Below are positions 27,179 to 37,149 of a DNA stretch of 64,000 nt, in pieces. The stretch spans positions 300,610-364,609 of the forward strand of contig NZ_MUZV01000005.1 of the NCBI RefSeq assembly GCF_002000025.1, given 5' to 3'. The DNA is from Cognaticolwellia aestuarii. GTDB taxonomy: Bacteria > Pseudomonadota > Gammaproteobacteria > Enterobacterales > Alteromonadaceae. A program made the position numbers and the translations under genes. Position 1 is the first letter of the stretch, and every line of letters starts with the position of its first letter. Below the pieces are notes generated by a model, which worked only from the letters and a program-made list of their open reading frames with translations, had not been told where the DNA came from and did not search any database.

Positions 27179-28189
27179 TTATTCAAAGCCATTTGGATTT
27201 TGTGATTGCCAGCGCCATGTATCAGCTATCATAGTGGCTAAGTCACGCTTTGCATGCCAGTTTAATAGCTTATTGGCCACTTTCGCATCAGCAAAAACCG
27301 TTGCAATATCTCCGGCACGACGTGGCACTATTTTAAAAGGAATATCTTGGCCTGAAATTTCTTTGAAGGTATTAACAATTTCTAACACTGACGTGCCATT
27401 ACCAGTACCTAAGTTAATCGGTACACAGCCTTTAATTTCATGGAGTTTTTCTAGTGCTTTAACATGGCCTTGGGCTAAATCAACAACATGAATATAGTCT
27501 CTCACCCCAGTACCATCGCTTGTAGGATAATCATCACCAAACACCTGTAGCTGTGCTAAGCGGCCAACAGCTACCTGCGAAACATAAGGCAGCAAGTTAT
27601 TAGGAATACCATTAGGATTTTCGCCAATTAAGCCAGACTCATGCGCACCAATGGGATTGAAATAACGCAAACAAGCGATAGACCATTCGTCATCACTTTT
27701 TGCTAAATCAAACAGTATATTTTCGATCATCAATTTAGTTTGACCATAAGGATTGGTCGCAGAAGTAGGCATAGTTTCGTCAAGCGGTGACGGATTGTTT
27801 TCACCATAAACGGTAGCCGATGAGCTAAAGACTAAGTTTTTTACACCATGTTCAGCCATCACTTGTAACAGAGTGACTGAGCCAGAAACATTGTTATGGT
27901 AGTAACTTAGCGGCATAGTACTTGACTCACCAACCGCTTTTAGCCCAGCGAAGTGCACTACAGCCTCAATGTCATGTTCGGAGAATACTTGTTGCATCGC
28001 AACTCGATCACAAATATCAGCTTCAATAAAGGTAACTGTTTTGCCGGTAATTTGTTTTATTCGATCGAGTACTAAAGTGGAAGAGTTTGCGAGGTTGTCG
28101 ACAATAATAATATCTTTATCTAAAGCCAATAATTCTACAACAGTGTGGCTACCAATAAACCCGGTACCGCCAGTGATCAACAAACTCAT
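27179..28189 (-). CDS. galE: UDP-glucose 4-epimerase
   Basis: A 336-residue short-chain dehydrogenase-type epimerase. The NAD-binding GGTGFIGSH is at residues 7-15. The catalytic YxxxK lies in NPYGQTKLMIE near 148, with Ser in SSSATVYG near 123. The C-terminal part GTGNGTSVLEIVNTF is typical of GalE. It interconverts UDP-glucose and UDP-galactose for surface polysaccharide or galactose use. It is the last gene of the minus-strand run, 77 bases after the DHH gene, with galU and pgi further upstream providing related sugar metabolism. Length is normal. Confidence 0.95.
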   Translation of the reverse strand: MSLLITGGTGFIGSHTVVELLALDKDIIIVDNLANSSTLVLDRIKQITGKTVTFIEADICDRVAMQQVFSEHDIEAVVHFAGLKAVGESSTMPLSYYHNNVSGSVTLLQVMAEHGVKNLVFSSSATVYGENNPSPLDETMPTSATNPYGQTKLMIENILFDLAKSDDEWSIACLRYFNPIGAHESGLIGENPNGIPNNLLPYVSQVAVGRLAQLQVFGDDYPTSDGTGVRDYIHVVDLAQGHVKALEKLHEIKGCVPINLGTGNGTSVLEIVNTFKEISGQDIPFKIVPRRAGDIATVFADAKVANKLLNWHAKRDLATMIADTWRWQSQNPNGFE

Positions 28190-28266
28190 CTAAAAATCCT
28201 TATAAATATTAAAAAACCTAATTTACCTTATTCTCAGATGCAGCACACAGTGAAAAAATAGGTAAA

Positions 28267-29226
28267 TTATTCTTGATAATATTTTGACACTATCTCGATG
28301 AAGTTGCCAAGTTTTTCTGGCGGAAGTTGATTTATACCTGCCGCTGCAGCCCTGCCACCACCGGTCTCAAATTGCACGCAGAGATCGCCAGCACCTTGCT
28401 TATTATTCAAAGGTGCTCGCAGGCTAACTAAATAGCTATTATCAGCATTTAACGTTAACACTGCATGCGCTTTGTAGGGCGCTCTATTTGCTAATTCATT
28501 ACCAAAAACACCACTCACTCGTCTTGACCAAGGGGCATTTTCGAGCTCAATAATTTGCAGTACATTACTATCGTGTAATATCTCGGCGTTACTGGCTTGA
28601 TGCATATCAGCATTATAGGCTTGTTCAAGCTGGCTGAAAATTGAGTTAGGCTCAGCGATTAACGTAAATGGATTAGGGTAACTAAGTAGCTTTTCAAACA
28701 GCTGCGCTGGTGCGAAGTGCAAATCATCAACTGAGCGCCCATAGCCATTGTAATTGATATAAGTACCTAAGGCTTTAAGCTTTGCCTGCTCATTGAGCGC
28801 TAAGCCTTGTTGCGCTGACAACTGTTCAGCAGCCTGATTCATATTATCACCAAATGCGGCAACAATTGCCCACAAAACAAAGCGATCTGCTAAATACTGA
28901 TTAACCAGTAAACTTGTACAAGTATTAGCATCGGTATCAATAATTGCTTTTAGCTGTTTTGACTTTGGGATAGTACCCGCGCGATGGTGATCAACATAAA
29001 AAACCTCAACGTCATTATTGAGTATGTTTGTCAGCGCTTGATGATTTTTCTCCATTGATATATCCAGCACAGTTACCGAAGTCGCTTTATTAATGTCAAC
29101 TTGCTGTAATAACTCGATATCACGTTTAACACCGGTGATTAAAGTAGAAGGTTTTGGATCAGCCAGTCGTAACTGTAAAAGCGCAATAATACCGTCGGCA
29201 TCGCCATTAAAAACATCAAAATGCAT
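28267..29226 (-). CDS. DHH-family phosphoesterase
   Basis: A 319-residue protein of the DHH/DHHA1 superfamily. FNGDADGI at residues 6-13 supplies metal ligands. VTVLDISMEKN near 56 and the signature YVDHHRAG near 79 follow. The C-terminal segment GGGRAAAAGINQLP resembles the DHHA1 glycine-rich substrate site. Relatives include oligoribonuclease/pAp phosphatases and c-di-AMP phosphodiesterases, but the specificity cannot be read from sequence. The position after cysC suggests pAp hydrolysis is worth considering, since pAp is a by-product of sulfate assimilation; this is inference only. Between it and cysC lies the largest repeat array of the window. Confidence 0.85.
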   Translation of the reverse strand: MHFDVFNGDADGIIALLQLRLADPKPSTLITGVKRDIELLQQVDINKATSVTVLDISMEKNHQALTNILNNDVEVFYVDHHRAGTIPKSKQLKAIIDTDANTCTSLLVNQYLADRFVLWAIVAAFGDNMNQAAEQLSAQQGLALNEQAKLKALGTYINYNGYGRSVDDLHFAPAQLFEKLLSYPNPFTLIAEPNSIFSQLEQAYNADMHQASNAEILHDSNVLQIIELENAPWSRRVSGVFGNELANRAPYKAHAVLTLNADNSYLVSLRAPLNNKQGAGDLCVQFETGGGRAAAAGINQLPPEKLGNFIEIVSKYYQE

Positions 29227-29248
29227 GAAAAATCCTAAATAAATTATT

Positions 29249-30052
29249 AGCTGTCAGTAAAAGAAAGCTATCAGTTTGAAACTGTCAGTAAAAGATAGCT
29301 ATCAGTTTGAAGCTGTCAGTTAAAACAAGTAAAACCAAACACCACACTCTTGGTTAGGCGCTTGGTTTTGCTTTTACTGAAAGCTCAAAACTGACAGCTT
29401 ACAGCTAAGTTCTTAGTTTTAAGTTAAAAGCTGTCAGCTGTCAGTTAAAACAAGTAAAACCAAACACCACACTCTTGGTTAGGCGCTTGGTTTTGCTTTT
29501 ACTGATAGCTCAAAACTGAAAGCTTACAGCTAAGTTCTTAGTTTTAAGTTTAAAGCTGTCAGCTATCAGTTAAAACAAGTAAAACCAAACACCACACTAT
29601 TGGTTAGGCGCTTGGTTCTGTTTTTACTGAAAGCTCAAAACTGACAGCTTACAGCTAAGTTCTTAGTTTGAAGCTATCAGTTAAAACAAGTAAAACCAAA
29701 CACCACACTCTTGGTTAGGCGCTTGGTTTTGCTTTTACTGATAGCTCAAAACTGAAAGCTTACAGCTAAGTTCTTAGTTTAAAGTTGAAAGCTGTCAGCT
29801 ATCAGCTAAAACAAGTAAAACCAAACACCACACTCTTGGTTAGACGCTTGGTTTTGCTTTTACTGATAGCTCAAAACTGACAGCTTACAGCTAAGTACTT
29901 AGTTTTAAGTTTAAAGCTGTCAGCTGTCAGTTATCACCAAGCGCCACACTCTTGGTGAGGCGCTTGGTTTTGCTTTTACTGATAGCTCAAAACTGACAGC
30001 TTACAGCTATTTTTTCGGTTTTACTGAAAGCTTACAGCTTTGCTCTTAGCTA
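29249..30052 (-). repeat. Repeat locus A: six tandem copies of a roughly 125-bp nested palindrome
   Basis: The core ACCACACTCTTGGTTAGGCG recurs starting near 29341, 29466, 29591, 29702, 29827 and 29943 (the last variant). Spacings are 125, 125, 111, 125 and 116 bases. Each unit has outer arms AGCTGTCAGT and ACTGATAGCT, inner arms AAAACCAA and TTGGTTTT, and a spacer of words like AGCTTACAGCTAAGTTCTTAG. Copies 1-5 pair A with C on the plus strand but G with U in minus-strand RNA. Copy 6 restores perfect CCAAGCGCC / GGCGCTTGG. The array fills the gap between cysC and the DHH gene and runs about 30 bases into the cysC 3-prime end. Confidence 0.9.
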
Positions 30053-30644
30053 TAATTCCGTGTTCTGCCAAGTAATCAACAACCTGTTGCGCACACTGCT
30101 CGACACTTTTGCCATCAGTATTAATATGAATTTGTGCTTTTTTAGGCGCTTCATAAGCAGAATCAATACCGGTAAAGTCTTTAATCTCACCCGCTCTAGC
30201 GAGCTTATATAAGCCTTTTGGATCACGTTGCTCGCAGATTTCAATTGGGGTATCAATAAATACTTCGATAAACTCGGTTGATGCTAATTTACTTGCAGCT
30301 AATGCCCTATCAGCGCGAAATGGCGATATAAACGCGGTAGAAACAATTAAACCAGCATCTACAAATAATTTTGCTACTTCACTAATTCGACGAATGTTCT
30401 CAACACGGTCTTCATCACTAAAGCCTAAATCACCATTTAAGCCATGACGGACATTATCGCCATCAAGCAAGTAGCTATGACAGCTACGTTCAAATAACAT
30501 CGCATCAACAGCATTTGCAATCGTTGATTTGCCAGAACCACTAAGGCCGGTATACCAAAGTAAACATGGCTTTTGCTGCTTTAATTCAGCACGCTGTTGT
30601 TTATCAATATGCTGCTCATGCCAAACAGTATTTTCAGTTTTCAT
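30021..30644 (-). CDS. cysC: Adenylyl-sulfate (APS) kinase
   Basis: A 207-residue kinase that phosphorylates APS to PAPS for sulfate reduction. The P-loop GLSGSGKST is at residues 33-41. LLDGDNVRHGL near 58 and FISPFRADR near 105 are the APS-binding segments, and KGLYKLARAGEIKDFTGIDSAYE near 140 completes the family pattern. It is fourth in a cysD-cysN-permease-cysC run on the minus strand. The last residues (KAVSFQ) and the stop codon are encoded by the palindromic repeat that follows, so the C-terminal tail is repeat-derived. ATG at 30644 with AGGAATTTT nearby. Confidence 0.94.
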   Translation of the reverse strand: MKTENTVWHEQHIDKQQRAELKQQKPCLLWYTGLSGSGKSTIANAVDAMLFERSCHSYLLDGDNVRHGLNGDLGFSDEDRVENIRRISEVAKLFVDAGLIVSTAFISPFRADRALAASKLASTEFIEVFIDTPIEICEQRDPKGLYKLARAGEIKDFTGIDSAYEAPKKAQIHINTDGKSVEQCAQQVVDYLAEHGIIAKSKAVSFQ

Positions 30645-30671
30645 AAAATTCCTAAAATAAAAAAGACATTA

Positions 30672-31012
30672 TAGCTAAAACATAGCTGTAAGCTGTCAGT
30701 TTTAAGCTTTCAGTAAAACAAAAGTAATAGTTTTAAGCTTTCAGTAAAAACAAAAGACAAACCATCAGTATGGCACTTGTTTTAACTGAAAGCTGATAGC
30801 TCAAAACTGACAGCTATCCCTTCAATCTTTTACTGACAGCTGACAGCTCAATACTTATAGCTAACAACATAGCTCTCAGTTCGAAGCTTTCATTAAAACA
30901 CAAAACAAACTCCCAACTAGTCTTTGCTTTTACTGATAGCTGACAGCTCAAAACTATCTCTTACTTGTGTTAACTGACATCTGACAGCTTAAAACTTATA
31001 GCTTATAGTAGG
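30672..31012 (-). repeat. Repeat locus B: mixed nested palindromes between the permease gene and cysC
   Basis: The stretch is built of the shared words AGCTGTAAGCTGTCAG, AGCTTTCAGTAAAA and TTTTACTGACAGCT. It holds at least two hairpins with different loops: one around CCATCAGTATGG (near 30765) and one around CTCCCAACTAGTCTTTG (near 30910). It fills almost the whole 370-base gap; no gene is present. Confidence 0.85.
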
Positions 31013-31013
31013 T

Positions 31014-32741
31014 TTAAAACTTATAAACCAAGGGTATCATCGTTAATACTACTACGCTGTATGCGAAAGTTATCGGCCAACCGAACTTAACAAAATCTGA
31101 TATTTTATAATTGCCAGCATTAAACACCATAATATTGGTTTGGTAGCCATACGGGCTAATAAAGCTACCGCTAGCACCAAATGCTACCGCCATCACTAAT
31201 GGCATAGGATCTACGCCTAAGCCGATTGCTATATTGTAAGCAATAGGGAAAATTAAGGCTGCAGCAGCGCTATTTGTGACAACTTCGGTCAGCAACAAAG
31301 TAATAAAGAAAATCACCACTAAGGCGATAATCGCACTTTGCCCGGCTAATACCTGCTCAATTTCACCGGCAAAAACAGCAGCAACGCCACTGTTTTCAAA
31401 AGCCTGCGCTAAAGTTAAAGCGCCGAGAACAATCAACCAAATTTCAATCGGGAAACGACGCTTAATCTCATTAACCGTTAAACATCCCGTTAAAATCAAC
31501 ACCGCGATGTAAAACATTAAACTAGTTAATAAACTTATCGAGCTAAATAACGTTAAGGCAATCGCGATCACAAAGCCAAATATAGCTAGCGAGTCACGCC
31601 AGCCTGAAAGCATGCTGTCTGGTTTATGGCCAGAAAGTATATAGAAATTTTTCGTTAAGTTAGTACGGGCAGAGAAATCATTACCAACAGCTAAAACCAG
31701 AAAGTCACCCGGTTGAATTTTTATTTCACCTAACTTTCCTGACAATGCCATACCTTCGCGGCGAATAGCCACAACAGCAGCATCAAAACGGGCGCGAAAA
31801 CCAGCAGTTTTTAGCGTTTTACCAACAATAGCAGAGTCGGGTTTAATTAAAACTTCAGTTAAGTTCTCACGTAATAAGCCATTTTTTTCAGCAAATAAAC
31901 TTAAACCATCAAACTGTTGTAAAACTAACACTTTACTGATGTCGCCACTGAAAATTAATCTATCATGCTGCTGAATCACTTCATCGGGTGCAACAGGAGA
32001 AATCAGGCGGCCAGAGCGTACTAGTTCCACAAGGAATAACGTGTCTAAATTTCGTAAACCGTTGTCTTCAATACTTTTACCAATAAGTTTAGACTGCTCG
32101 CTTACCCTAGCCTCTACCAAGTACTCTTTAACTTGTAAGTCATCTGTTTTCATATCCTTAAGGGTATTTTGTCTCACCAGAATAACCACTAAACACACGA
32201 TTAACGCAACAAGTCCTACCAAACTAAAGTCAAAAAAGCCAAAGCTCTCTTGCCCTTGTTTAAGCCACAAAGAGTTAACAATAAGATTGGTTGAAGTACC
32301 AATTAACGTCAATGTGCCGCCTAATATTGCCGCAAATGATAATGGTAAAAGCAGCTTAGCAGGATTAACCAGGGTATTTTTTTTCACCGTAGAAATAAGT
32401 GTTGCAACCACCGCGGTATTACTTATTACTGCTGAACTGAATGCAGTAAACAACAAGGTTTTAGTGCTGGCAGACTTCTCATTACCACTGAGTAGCAAAG
32501 CGGATATCCGTCTTAAGATACTGGTACGCTCATAAGCAAATGAACATAGCACTAATAACAATAAGGTCACTAAACCAGGGTTTACCGCGTTATGTAAAAT
32601 GTCATCCGAAGAAACAAAAGATGTGGCTAAACACGCGAGCGTAGCACTACCAAATACCCGCTCAGGAATACTGGGAAAGCGAACTAGCGCGACAAGTGTT
32701 GATACAAATATCAATACAAATAACCACTGCATAAACAACAT
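31014..32741 (-). CDS. SLC13/DASS-family permease with TrkA-C domains, likely sulfate transporter
   Basis: A 575-residue membrane protein. Hydrophobic helices flank two central soluble TrkA-C (RCK_C) domains at about residues 205-290 and 290-375 (LLRENLTEVLIKPDSAIVGKTLKTAGFRARFDAAVVAI). The motifs SNTAVVATL and ALGTLTLIGTSTNLIVN-like GGTLTLIGTSTN, and the C-terminal TEVVTNSAAAALIFPIA, are the two SNT-type substrate/sodium loops of the DASS fold. Permeases of this shape next to cysDN and cysC are presumed sulfate importers. The sequence shows position and family; substrate is inferred. Repeats fill the gaps on both sides, and the stop codon abuts repeat locus B. Confidence 0.88.
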   Translation of the reverse strand: MLFMQWLFVLIFVSTLVALVRFPSIPERVFGSATLACLATSFVSSDDILHNAVNPGLVTLLLLVLCSFAYERTSILRRISALLLSGNEKSASTKTLLFTAFSSAVISNTAVVATLISTVKKNTLVNPAKLLLPLSFAAILGGTLTLIGTSTNLIVNSLWLKQGQESFGFFDFSLVGLVALIVCLVVILVRQNTLKDMKTDDLQVKEYLVEARVSEQSKLIGKSIEDNGLRNLDTLFLVELVRSGRLISPVAPDEVIQQHDRLIFSGDISKVLVLQQFDGLSLFAEKNGLLRENLTEVLIKPDSAIVGKTLKTAGFRARFDAAVVAIRREGMALSGKLGEIKIQPGDFLVLAVGNDFSARTNLTKNFYILSGHKPDSMLSGWRDSLAIFGFVIAIALTLFSSISLLTSLMFYIAVLILTGCLTVNEIKRRFPIEIWLIVLGALTLAQAFENSGVAAVFAGEIEQVLAGQSAIIALVVIFFITLLLTEVVTNSAAAALIFPIAYNIAIGLGVDPMPLVMAVAFGASGSFISPYGYQTNIMVFNAGNYKISDFVKFGWPITFAYSVVVLTMIPLVYKF

Positions 32742-32758
32742 AATATCAACCTAAAAAA

Positions 32759-32980
32759 CAGCTGTAAGCTCTTAACAGATAGCTATAAGCTTTCAGTTTT
32801 AAGCTGTCAGTAAAACACAAAACTTATAGCGGTAAGCTTTCAGTTTTAAGCTGTCAGAAAAATCAAAAACAAGCTCCGAACTAGTCTCTTGATTTTAACT
32901 GAAAGCTGACAGCTCTTAACTGATAGCTAATAACTTTAAACTGCTCTTAACCGACAGCTATTCCTATGGTTATAGCTTTA
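32759..32980 (-). repeat. Repeat locus C between cysN and the permease gene
   Basis: Words AGCTGTAAGCT, AGCTTTCAGTTTTAAGCTGTCAG and AACTGAAAGCTGACAGCT frame a central hairpin with loop CTCCGAACTAGTCTCTTG (near 32875), related to the CTAGTCTTTG loop of locus B. It ends inside the last codons of cysN. Confidence 0.82.
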
Positions 32981-34373
32981 ACAAATCACGAGCGCCCCAA
33001 TGCGGGAAGTGTTTACGCACTAAAGTATTCAACTCTTTTTCAAAATCAGAATATTCATGCGCTTGCTGTGCTGCTAATGCACCGTTGATCATACCAGCAC
33101 CAACCGTGATATTGCTCAGTCTATCAATAATGATAAATGCGCCAGTAGCTTTGTTGTCGTTGTATGCATCAAAATGCAATGTTTCAGCAACTTCAAAGTT
33201 CACCACACCAATTTCATTTAACGCTAATTGGTCAACCTTAGATTCTTCTAAAGTATTTACATCAATACGATGACTAATGCTCAAGGCATGACCAGTAGTG
33301 AGTTTACTGCCTTGTTTAATGTAATATTCACGACCGGGTTCAAGCTCGTCTTCATGCATCCAAACTACGGTTGCACTTAGCTCTTTCGCTGATGACGGTA
33401 AATGGCCTTTCTTAACAATCATTTCACCGCGACTGATATCGATCTCATCTTCTAATGTCAGTGTAATCGCCATGCCTTGATCGGCTCGTTCAATATCACC
33501 TTCAAAGGTAACAATTGATTTTACAACGCTTTCTTTGCCAGATGGCAAGGCAACCACTTCATCACCAACACGAATATGACCAGAGCCAACCGTACCAGCA
33601 AAACCTCTAAAGTCTAAATTAGGGCGATTAACATATTGCACTTGTAATCTAAACTGCGTGAAACCTTTTTGATCATCAACTTTAATGGTATTAAGCAGCT
33701 TCATCATTGTCGCGCCAGGATACCAAGGCATGTTGACACTTTCTTCAACAACATTATCGCCATTAAGCGCTGAAATAGGCACAAAACGTACATCGTCAAA
33801 TGCTAAATCATCAGCAAATTTACGATATTCTTTTTTAATTTCTTGATAACGATCTTGGCTGTAATCAACCAAATCCATTTTGTTCACCGCCACTAATACA
33901 TGCTTAATGCCGAGTAAAGAACAAATAAAAGAATGGCGACGGGTTTGCACTTGTACGCCATGGCGAGCATCAATCAAAATAATAGCAAGATCACAATTCG
34001 ATGCACCTGTTGCCATATTGCGAGTGTATTGCTCATGGCCTGGCGTGTCGGCAATAATAAACTTACGTTTATCTGTAGCAAAATAACGATAGGCTACATC
34101 AATGGTAATACCCTGTTCACGCTCAGACTGTAAGCCATCAACTAACAAAGCTAAATCAACCGCTTCACCAGTAGTGCCTGATTTTTTACTATCGTTTTCA
34201 ATCGCCGCTAATTGATCTTCAAAGATCATTTTAGAATCATGCAATAAGCGACCAATTAAAGTACTTTTACCGTCATCAACACTGCCACAAGTAAAAAAAC
34301 GCACCATTTCTTTATTTTCATGCTGCTTTAGGTAAGACTCAATGTCAGTTTCAAGCAAATCTGTTGTCGTCAT
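32970..34373 (-). CDS. cysN: Sulfate adenylyltransferase GTPase subunit
   Basis: A 467-residue EF-Tu-like GTPase that drives ATP sulfurylase. G1 is GSVDDGKST at residues 30-38, G3 DTPGHEQY near 113 and G4 NKMD near 167. The beta-barrel domains follow ([30 protein letters not shown]). It works with CysD to make APS from sulfate and ATP. There is no fused CysC kinase domain, and cysC is separate downstream. It starts 69 bases after the cysD stop. The final leucine codon and TAA stop fall in a TTATAGCT repeat word of locus C. Confidence 0.96.
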   Translation of the reverse strand: MTTTDLLETDIESYLKQHENKEMVRFFTCGSVDDGKSTLIGRLLHDSKMIFEDQLAAIENDSKKSGTTGEAVDLALLVDGLQSEREQGITIDVAYRYFATDKRKFIIADTPGHEQYTRNMATGASNCDLAIILIDARHGVQVQTRRHSFICSLLGIKHVLVAVNKMDLVDYSQDRYQEIKKEYRKFADDLAFDDVRFVPISALNGDNVVEESVNMPWYPGATMMKLLNTIKVDDQKGFTQFRLQVQYVNRPNLDFRGFAGTVGSGHIRVGDEVVALPSGKESVVKSIVTFEGDIERADQGMAITLTLEDEIDISRGEMIVKKGHLPSSAKELSATVVWMHEDELEPGREYYIKQGSKLTTGHALSISHRIDVNTLEESKVDQLALNEIGVVNFEVAETLHFDAYNDNKATGAFIIIDRLSNITVGAGMINGALAAQQAHEYSDFEKELNTLVRKHFPHWGARDLLKL

Positions 34374-34442
34374 AATTTTTCCTAGAATTTATTTCTTTAA
34401 TACTGCTATTAATTTGTAAACTTTCAATTGAAAACTTTGGCT

Positions 34443-35342
34443 TTAAAAATAACCTTCCATTTTCTTTTTCTCCATCGAGCCAGCAGAGTCGTGATCAATC
34501 ACACGCCCTTGTCGTTCGGAGGTTTTGGTTAATAGCATTTCTTGAATAATTTCAGGTAAAGTCGTCGCTGTTGACTCAACAGCGCCGGTTAATGGATAAC
34601 AACCTAAAGTTCTAAAACGCACACTTTTCATTTGTATTTCTTCATCGTCACCAATTGGCATGCGATCATCATCAACCATAATTAATGTGCCATCGCGCTC
34701 AACTACAGGACGTTTTTCCGCTAAATATAACGGAACAATTGGAATACTCTCTAAATAAATATATTGCCAAATATCAAGCTCGGTCCAGTTTGATAATGGG
34801 AAAACGCGAATACTTTCACCTTTATTCACTTTACCATTGTATACGTTCCATAGCTCTGGACGTTGGCTTTTAGGATCCCAGCGATGGTTTTTATCACGGA
34901 ATGAATACACACGCTCTTTTGCACGTGACTTTTCTTCATCACGACGTGCGCCACCAAAAGCTGCGTCAAAACCGTAATGGTCTAACGCCTGCTTTAAACC
35001 TTGTGTTTTCATAATATCGGTATGTTTGGCACTACCATGCTCAAATGGGCTGATATTCATCGCCATACCTTCAGGATTTTTATGCACAAGTAAATCAAAG
35101 CCATGGTCTTTTGCCATTTGATCACGAAAAGCGATCATCTCTTTGAATTTCCAGTTGGTATCAACATGAAGTAATGGAAAAGGGATTTTTCCAGGCGCAA
35201 AAGCTTTACGCGCCAGGTGTAATAACACTGCAGAATCTTTACCTACAGAGTAAAGCATTACAGGATTATCAAACTCTGCGGCAACTTCACGCATAATATG
35301 GATAGATTCGGCTTCAAGCTTTTGTAAATGTGTTAAAGGCAT
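34443..35342 (-). CDS. cysD: Sulfate adenylyltransferase small subunit
   Basis: A 299-residue ATP pyrophosphatase-type catalytic subunit. The modified PP-loop SVGKDS is at residues 32-37. [16 protein letters not shown] near 129 and [11 protein letters not shown] near 245 are conserved family segments. It adenylylates sulfate with CysN. It is the first gene of the sulfate-activation group on the minus strand. An AT-rich imperfect dyad TTATA-N9-TATAA at 35427-35445 lies upstream and could bind a CysB-type regulator, but this is weak. Length and motifs are standard. Confidence 0.96.
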   Translation of the reverse strand: MPLTHLQKLEAESIHIMREVAAEFDNPVMLYSVGKDSAVLLHLARKAFAPGKIPFPLLHVDTNWKFKEMIAFRDQMAKDHGFDLLVHKNPEGMAMNISPFEHGSAKHTDIMKTQGLKQALDHYGFDAAFGGARRDEEKSRAKERVYSFRDKNHRWDPKSQRPELWNVYNGKVNKGESIRVFPLSNWTELDIWQYIYLESIPIVPLYLAEKRPVVERDGTLIMVDDDRMPIGDDEEIQMKSVRFRTLGCYPLTGAVESTATTLPEIIQEMLLTKTSERQGRVIDHDSAGSMEKKKMEGYF

Positions 35343-35486
35343 CGCTGTTCACTAAAGGTGTTGACATAATAATGAGCAATATCATGCCACAGCGACCAAG
35401 CATTATCCATATAAGTAAAAGCTTGTTTATACCAAAATGATATAAAGCTAAAAATACAGCGTAACTAAAGTGCTATTGAGATTAAT

Positions 35487-37133
35487 TTAGCAATTACCTA
35501 AATTATGTTTATAGCGACGGATCAGTGCTAATGAGGAAGCAGAGAGTGTTGTACTATCAATATCGGCCATCGGCTTAGCCATAACATTTAGTACTTCTTT
35601 ACCTAATTGCTTGCCTAACTCAACGCCCCACTGATCATAAGAATTTACTTGCCATATCACACCTTGAACAAATATTTTATGCTCATAAAGCGCCAATAGC
35701 GCTCCTAGTGATTTAGGATCAAGTTGCTGCATTAACAACGTATTACTAGGCGTGTTACCTTTCATGGTTTTATGCTTGGCGAGCCTGTTAACTTCTATAT
35801 CATCTGCACCTGATAAACGCAGCTCTTCTTCAGCTTGAGCTAACGTTTTACCTTGCATTAATGCTTCACTTTGAGCAAAACAATTAGCCACCAACGCATC
35901 GTGATTCGCTAAATGCTCACTGGTAGGAGCCAATGACAAAATAAAATCAGTGGGAATAATATCAGCACTTTGATGCATTAATTGCATAAAAGCGTGTTGC
36001 CCGTTAGTGCCTTCCTGGCCAAACACTACCGGCGCGGTTAAGTAATTAAGCGTGTTGCCATTATTATCAACCGACTTACCATTACTTTCCATATCAGTTT
36101 GCTGTAAGTAGCCCGGCAAGGCTCTCAGGGCATGGTTGTAAGGTAAAATGGCTAAACTTGGGTAACCCAAACCGTTACGATTCCAAATGCCTAATAATGC
36201 CATAATCACTGGCATATTTTGCGCAAACGGTGCTTGTTGAAAATGCTGATCCATTTCAAAAGCACCTGTTTTCAAATCATTAAAGTGTTGATTACCAATC
36301 ACGAGCGCAAGCGGTAAACCCACCGCTGACCATAACGAAAAGCGACCACCAACCCAATCCCACATCGGCAAAATGTTTTCAGCTTTAATACCAAAAGCGG
36401 TAGCAGCAGCAACATTAGTACTCACGGCATACCAATGCTGGGCAATAATATCGCAAGATGAAAGGTTATTTTCAGCACCAGCTTTAAGCATCCATTCTTT
36501 TACAATAGTGGCGTTTAGCAGTGTTTCTTGGGTAGTAAAAGTTTTAGAAATTACAACAACCAGTGTGGTATTAGCATTAAGTTTTGCAAATTTTTCTTGC
36601 GCAGCGTCACCATCAACATTGGCTAATACATGGGCTTTTAAACCCGGCTGATGATAAGGCACCAACGCAGAAAGCGCGACTTTAACACCGTAATATGAAC
36701 CACCAATACCAATAGCCAAAATATCAGTAAACTTCTCGCCAGTTACTGAACGAATATGACCTGATTGTACATCATCTACAATCTTCGCCATTTTGCTTTC
36801 AGTATCGATAACTTCTTGCGCTACAGTGCCTAGCACCGATTTTTTAACCGCATCAGGCGCACGTAAAACCGTATGCAGCACAGCACGCTGTTCGGTGTTA
36901 TTTAATTGTACGCCAGAGAATTGCGCAGATATTTTATCAGCAAGCTTAGCTTTTTCAGCAAGAGTTAGTAACAGCTCAAATTCATCGTTAACAATATTTT
37001 GCTTGGCATAATCAAGGAATAAACCCGCTGCAGAAACTGAATAGTTGTCACTTCGTTCATTATCTGAGAACAGTGAAAAAATACTCCGAGCTAAAGCCTG
37101 CTCAGTAAATTGTGATAAATTTGCTACGTCCAT
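35487..37133 (-). CDS. pgi: Glucose-6-phosphate isomerase
   Basis: A 548-residue cytoplasmic isomerase converting glucose-6-phosphate and fructose-6-phosphate. AIGIGGSYYGVKVALSAL near residue 140 is the sugar-phosphate loop, and VFGQEGTNGQHAFMQLMHQ near 375 contains the catalytic histidine region. YDQWGVELGKQLGKE near 500 is the C-terminal signature with the catalytic lysine. Placed at the end of the polysaccharide locus next to galU, it links central carbon to nucleotide-sugar supply. The 327-base gap to galU is filled with repeat locus D, which would lie in the pgi leader if the genes share a transcript. Confidence 0.96.
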   Translation of the reverse strand: MDVANLSQFTEQALARSIFSLFSDNERSDNYSVSAAGLFLDYAKQNIVNDEFELLLTLAEKAKLADKISAQFSGVQLNNTEQRAVLHTVLRAPDAVKKSVLGTVAQEVIDTESKMAKIVDDVQSGHIRSVTGEKFTDILAIGIGGSYYGVKVALSALVPYHQPGLKAHVLANVDGDAAQEKFAKLNANTTLVVVISKTFTTQETLLNATIVKEWMLKAGAENNLSSCDIIAQHWYAVSTNVAAATAFGIKAENILPMWDWVGGRFSLWSAVGLPLALVIGNQHFNDLKTGAFEMDQHFQQAPFAQNMPVIMALLGIWNRNGLGYPSLAILPYNHALRALPGYLQQTDMESNGKSVDNNGNTLNYLTAPVVFGQEGTNGQHAFMQLMHQSADIIPTDFILSLAPTSEHLANHDALVANCFAQSEALMQGKTLAQAEEELRLSGADDIEVNRLAKHKTMKGNTPSNTLLMQQLDPKSLGALLALYEHKIFVQGVIWQVNSYDQWGVELGKQLGKEVLNVMAKPMADIDSTTLSASSLALIRRYKHNLGNC

Positions 37134-37149
37134 ATAAATCTCTGAAAAA

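Noticed and set aside
29249..30052. CRISPR-like appearance of the regular 125-bp array
   Set aside because: Whole units are repeated with their interiors; there are no unique spacers of constant size, and no cas genes in the window.
32041..32535. 164-residue plus-strand frame opposite the SLC13 permease
   Set aside because: It lies entirely antisense to conserved membrane segments, is Ser/Thr/Leu-biased as expected from an antisense reading, and has no recognisable domain.
30672..32980. Repeat loci B and C as insertion sequences or transposase remnants
   Set aside because: No open frame, no transposase motif and no target-site duplication could be seen; they are simple palindromic repeats.
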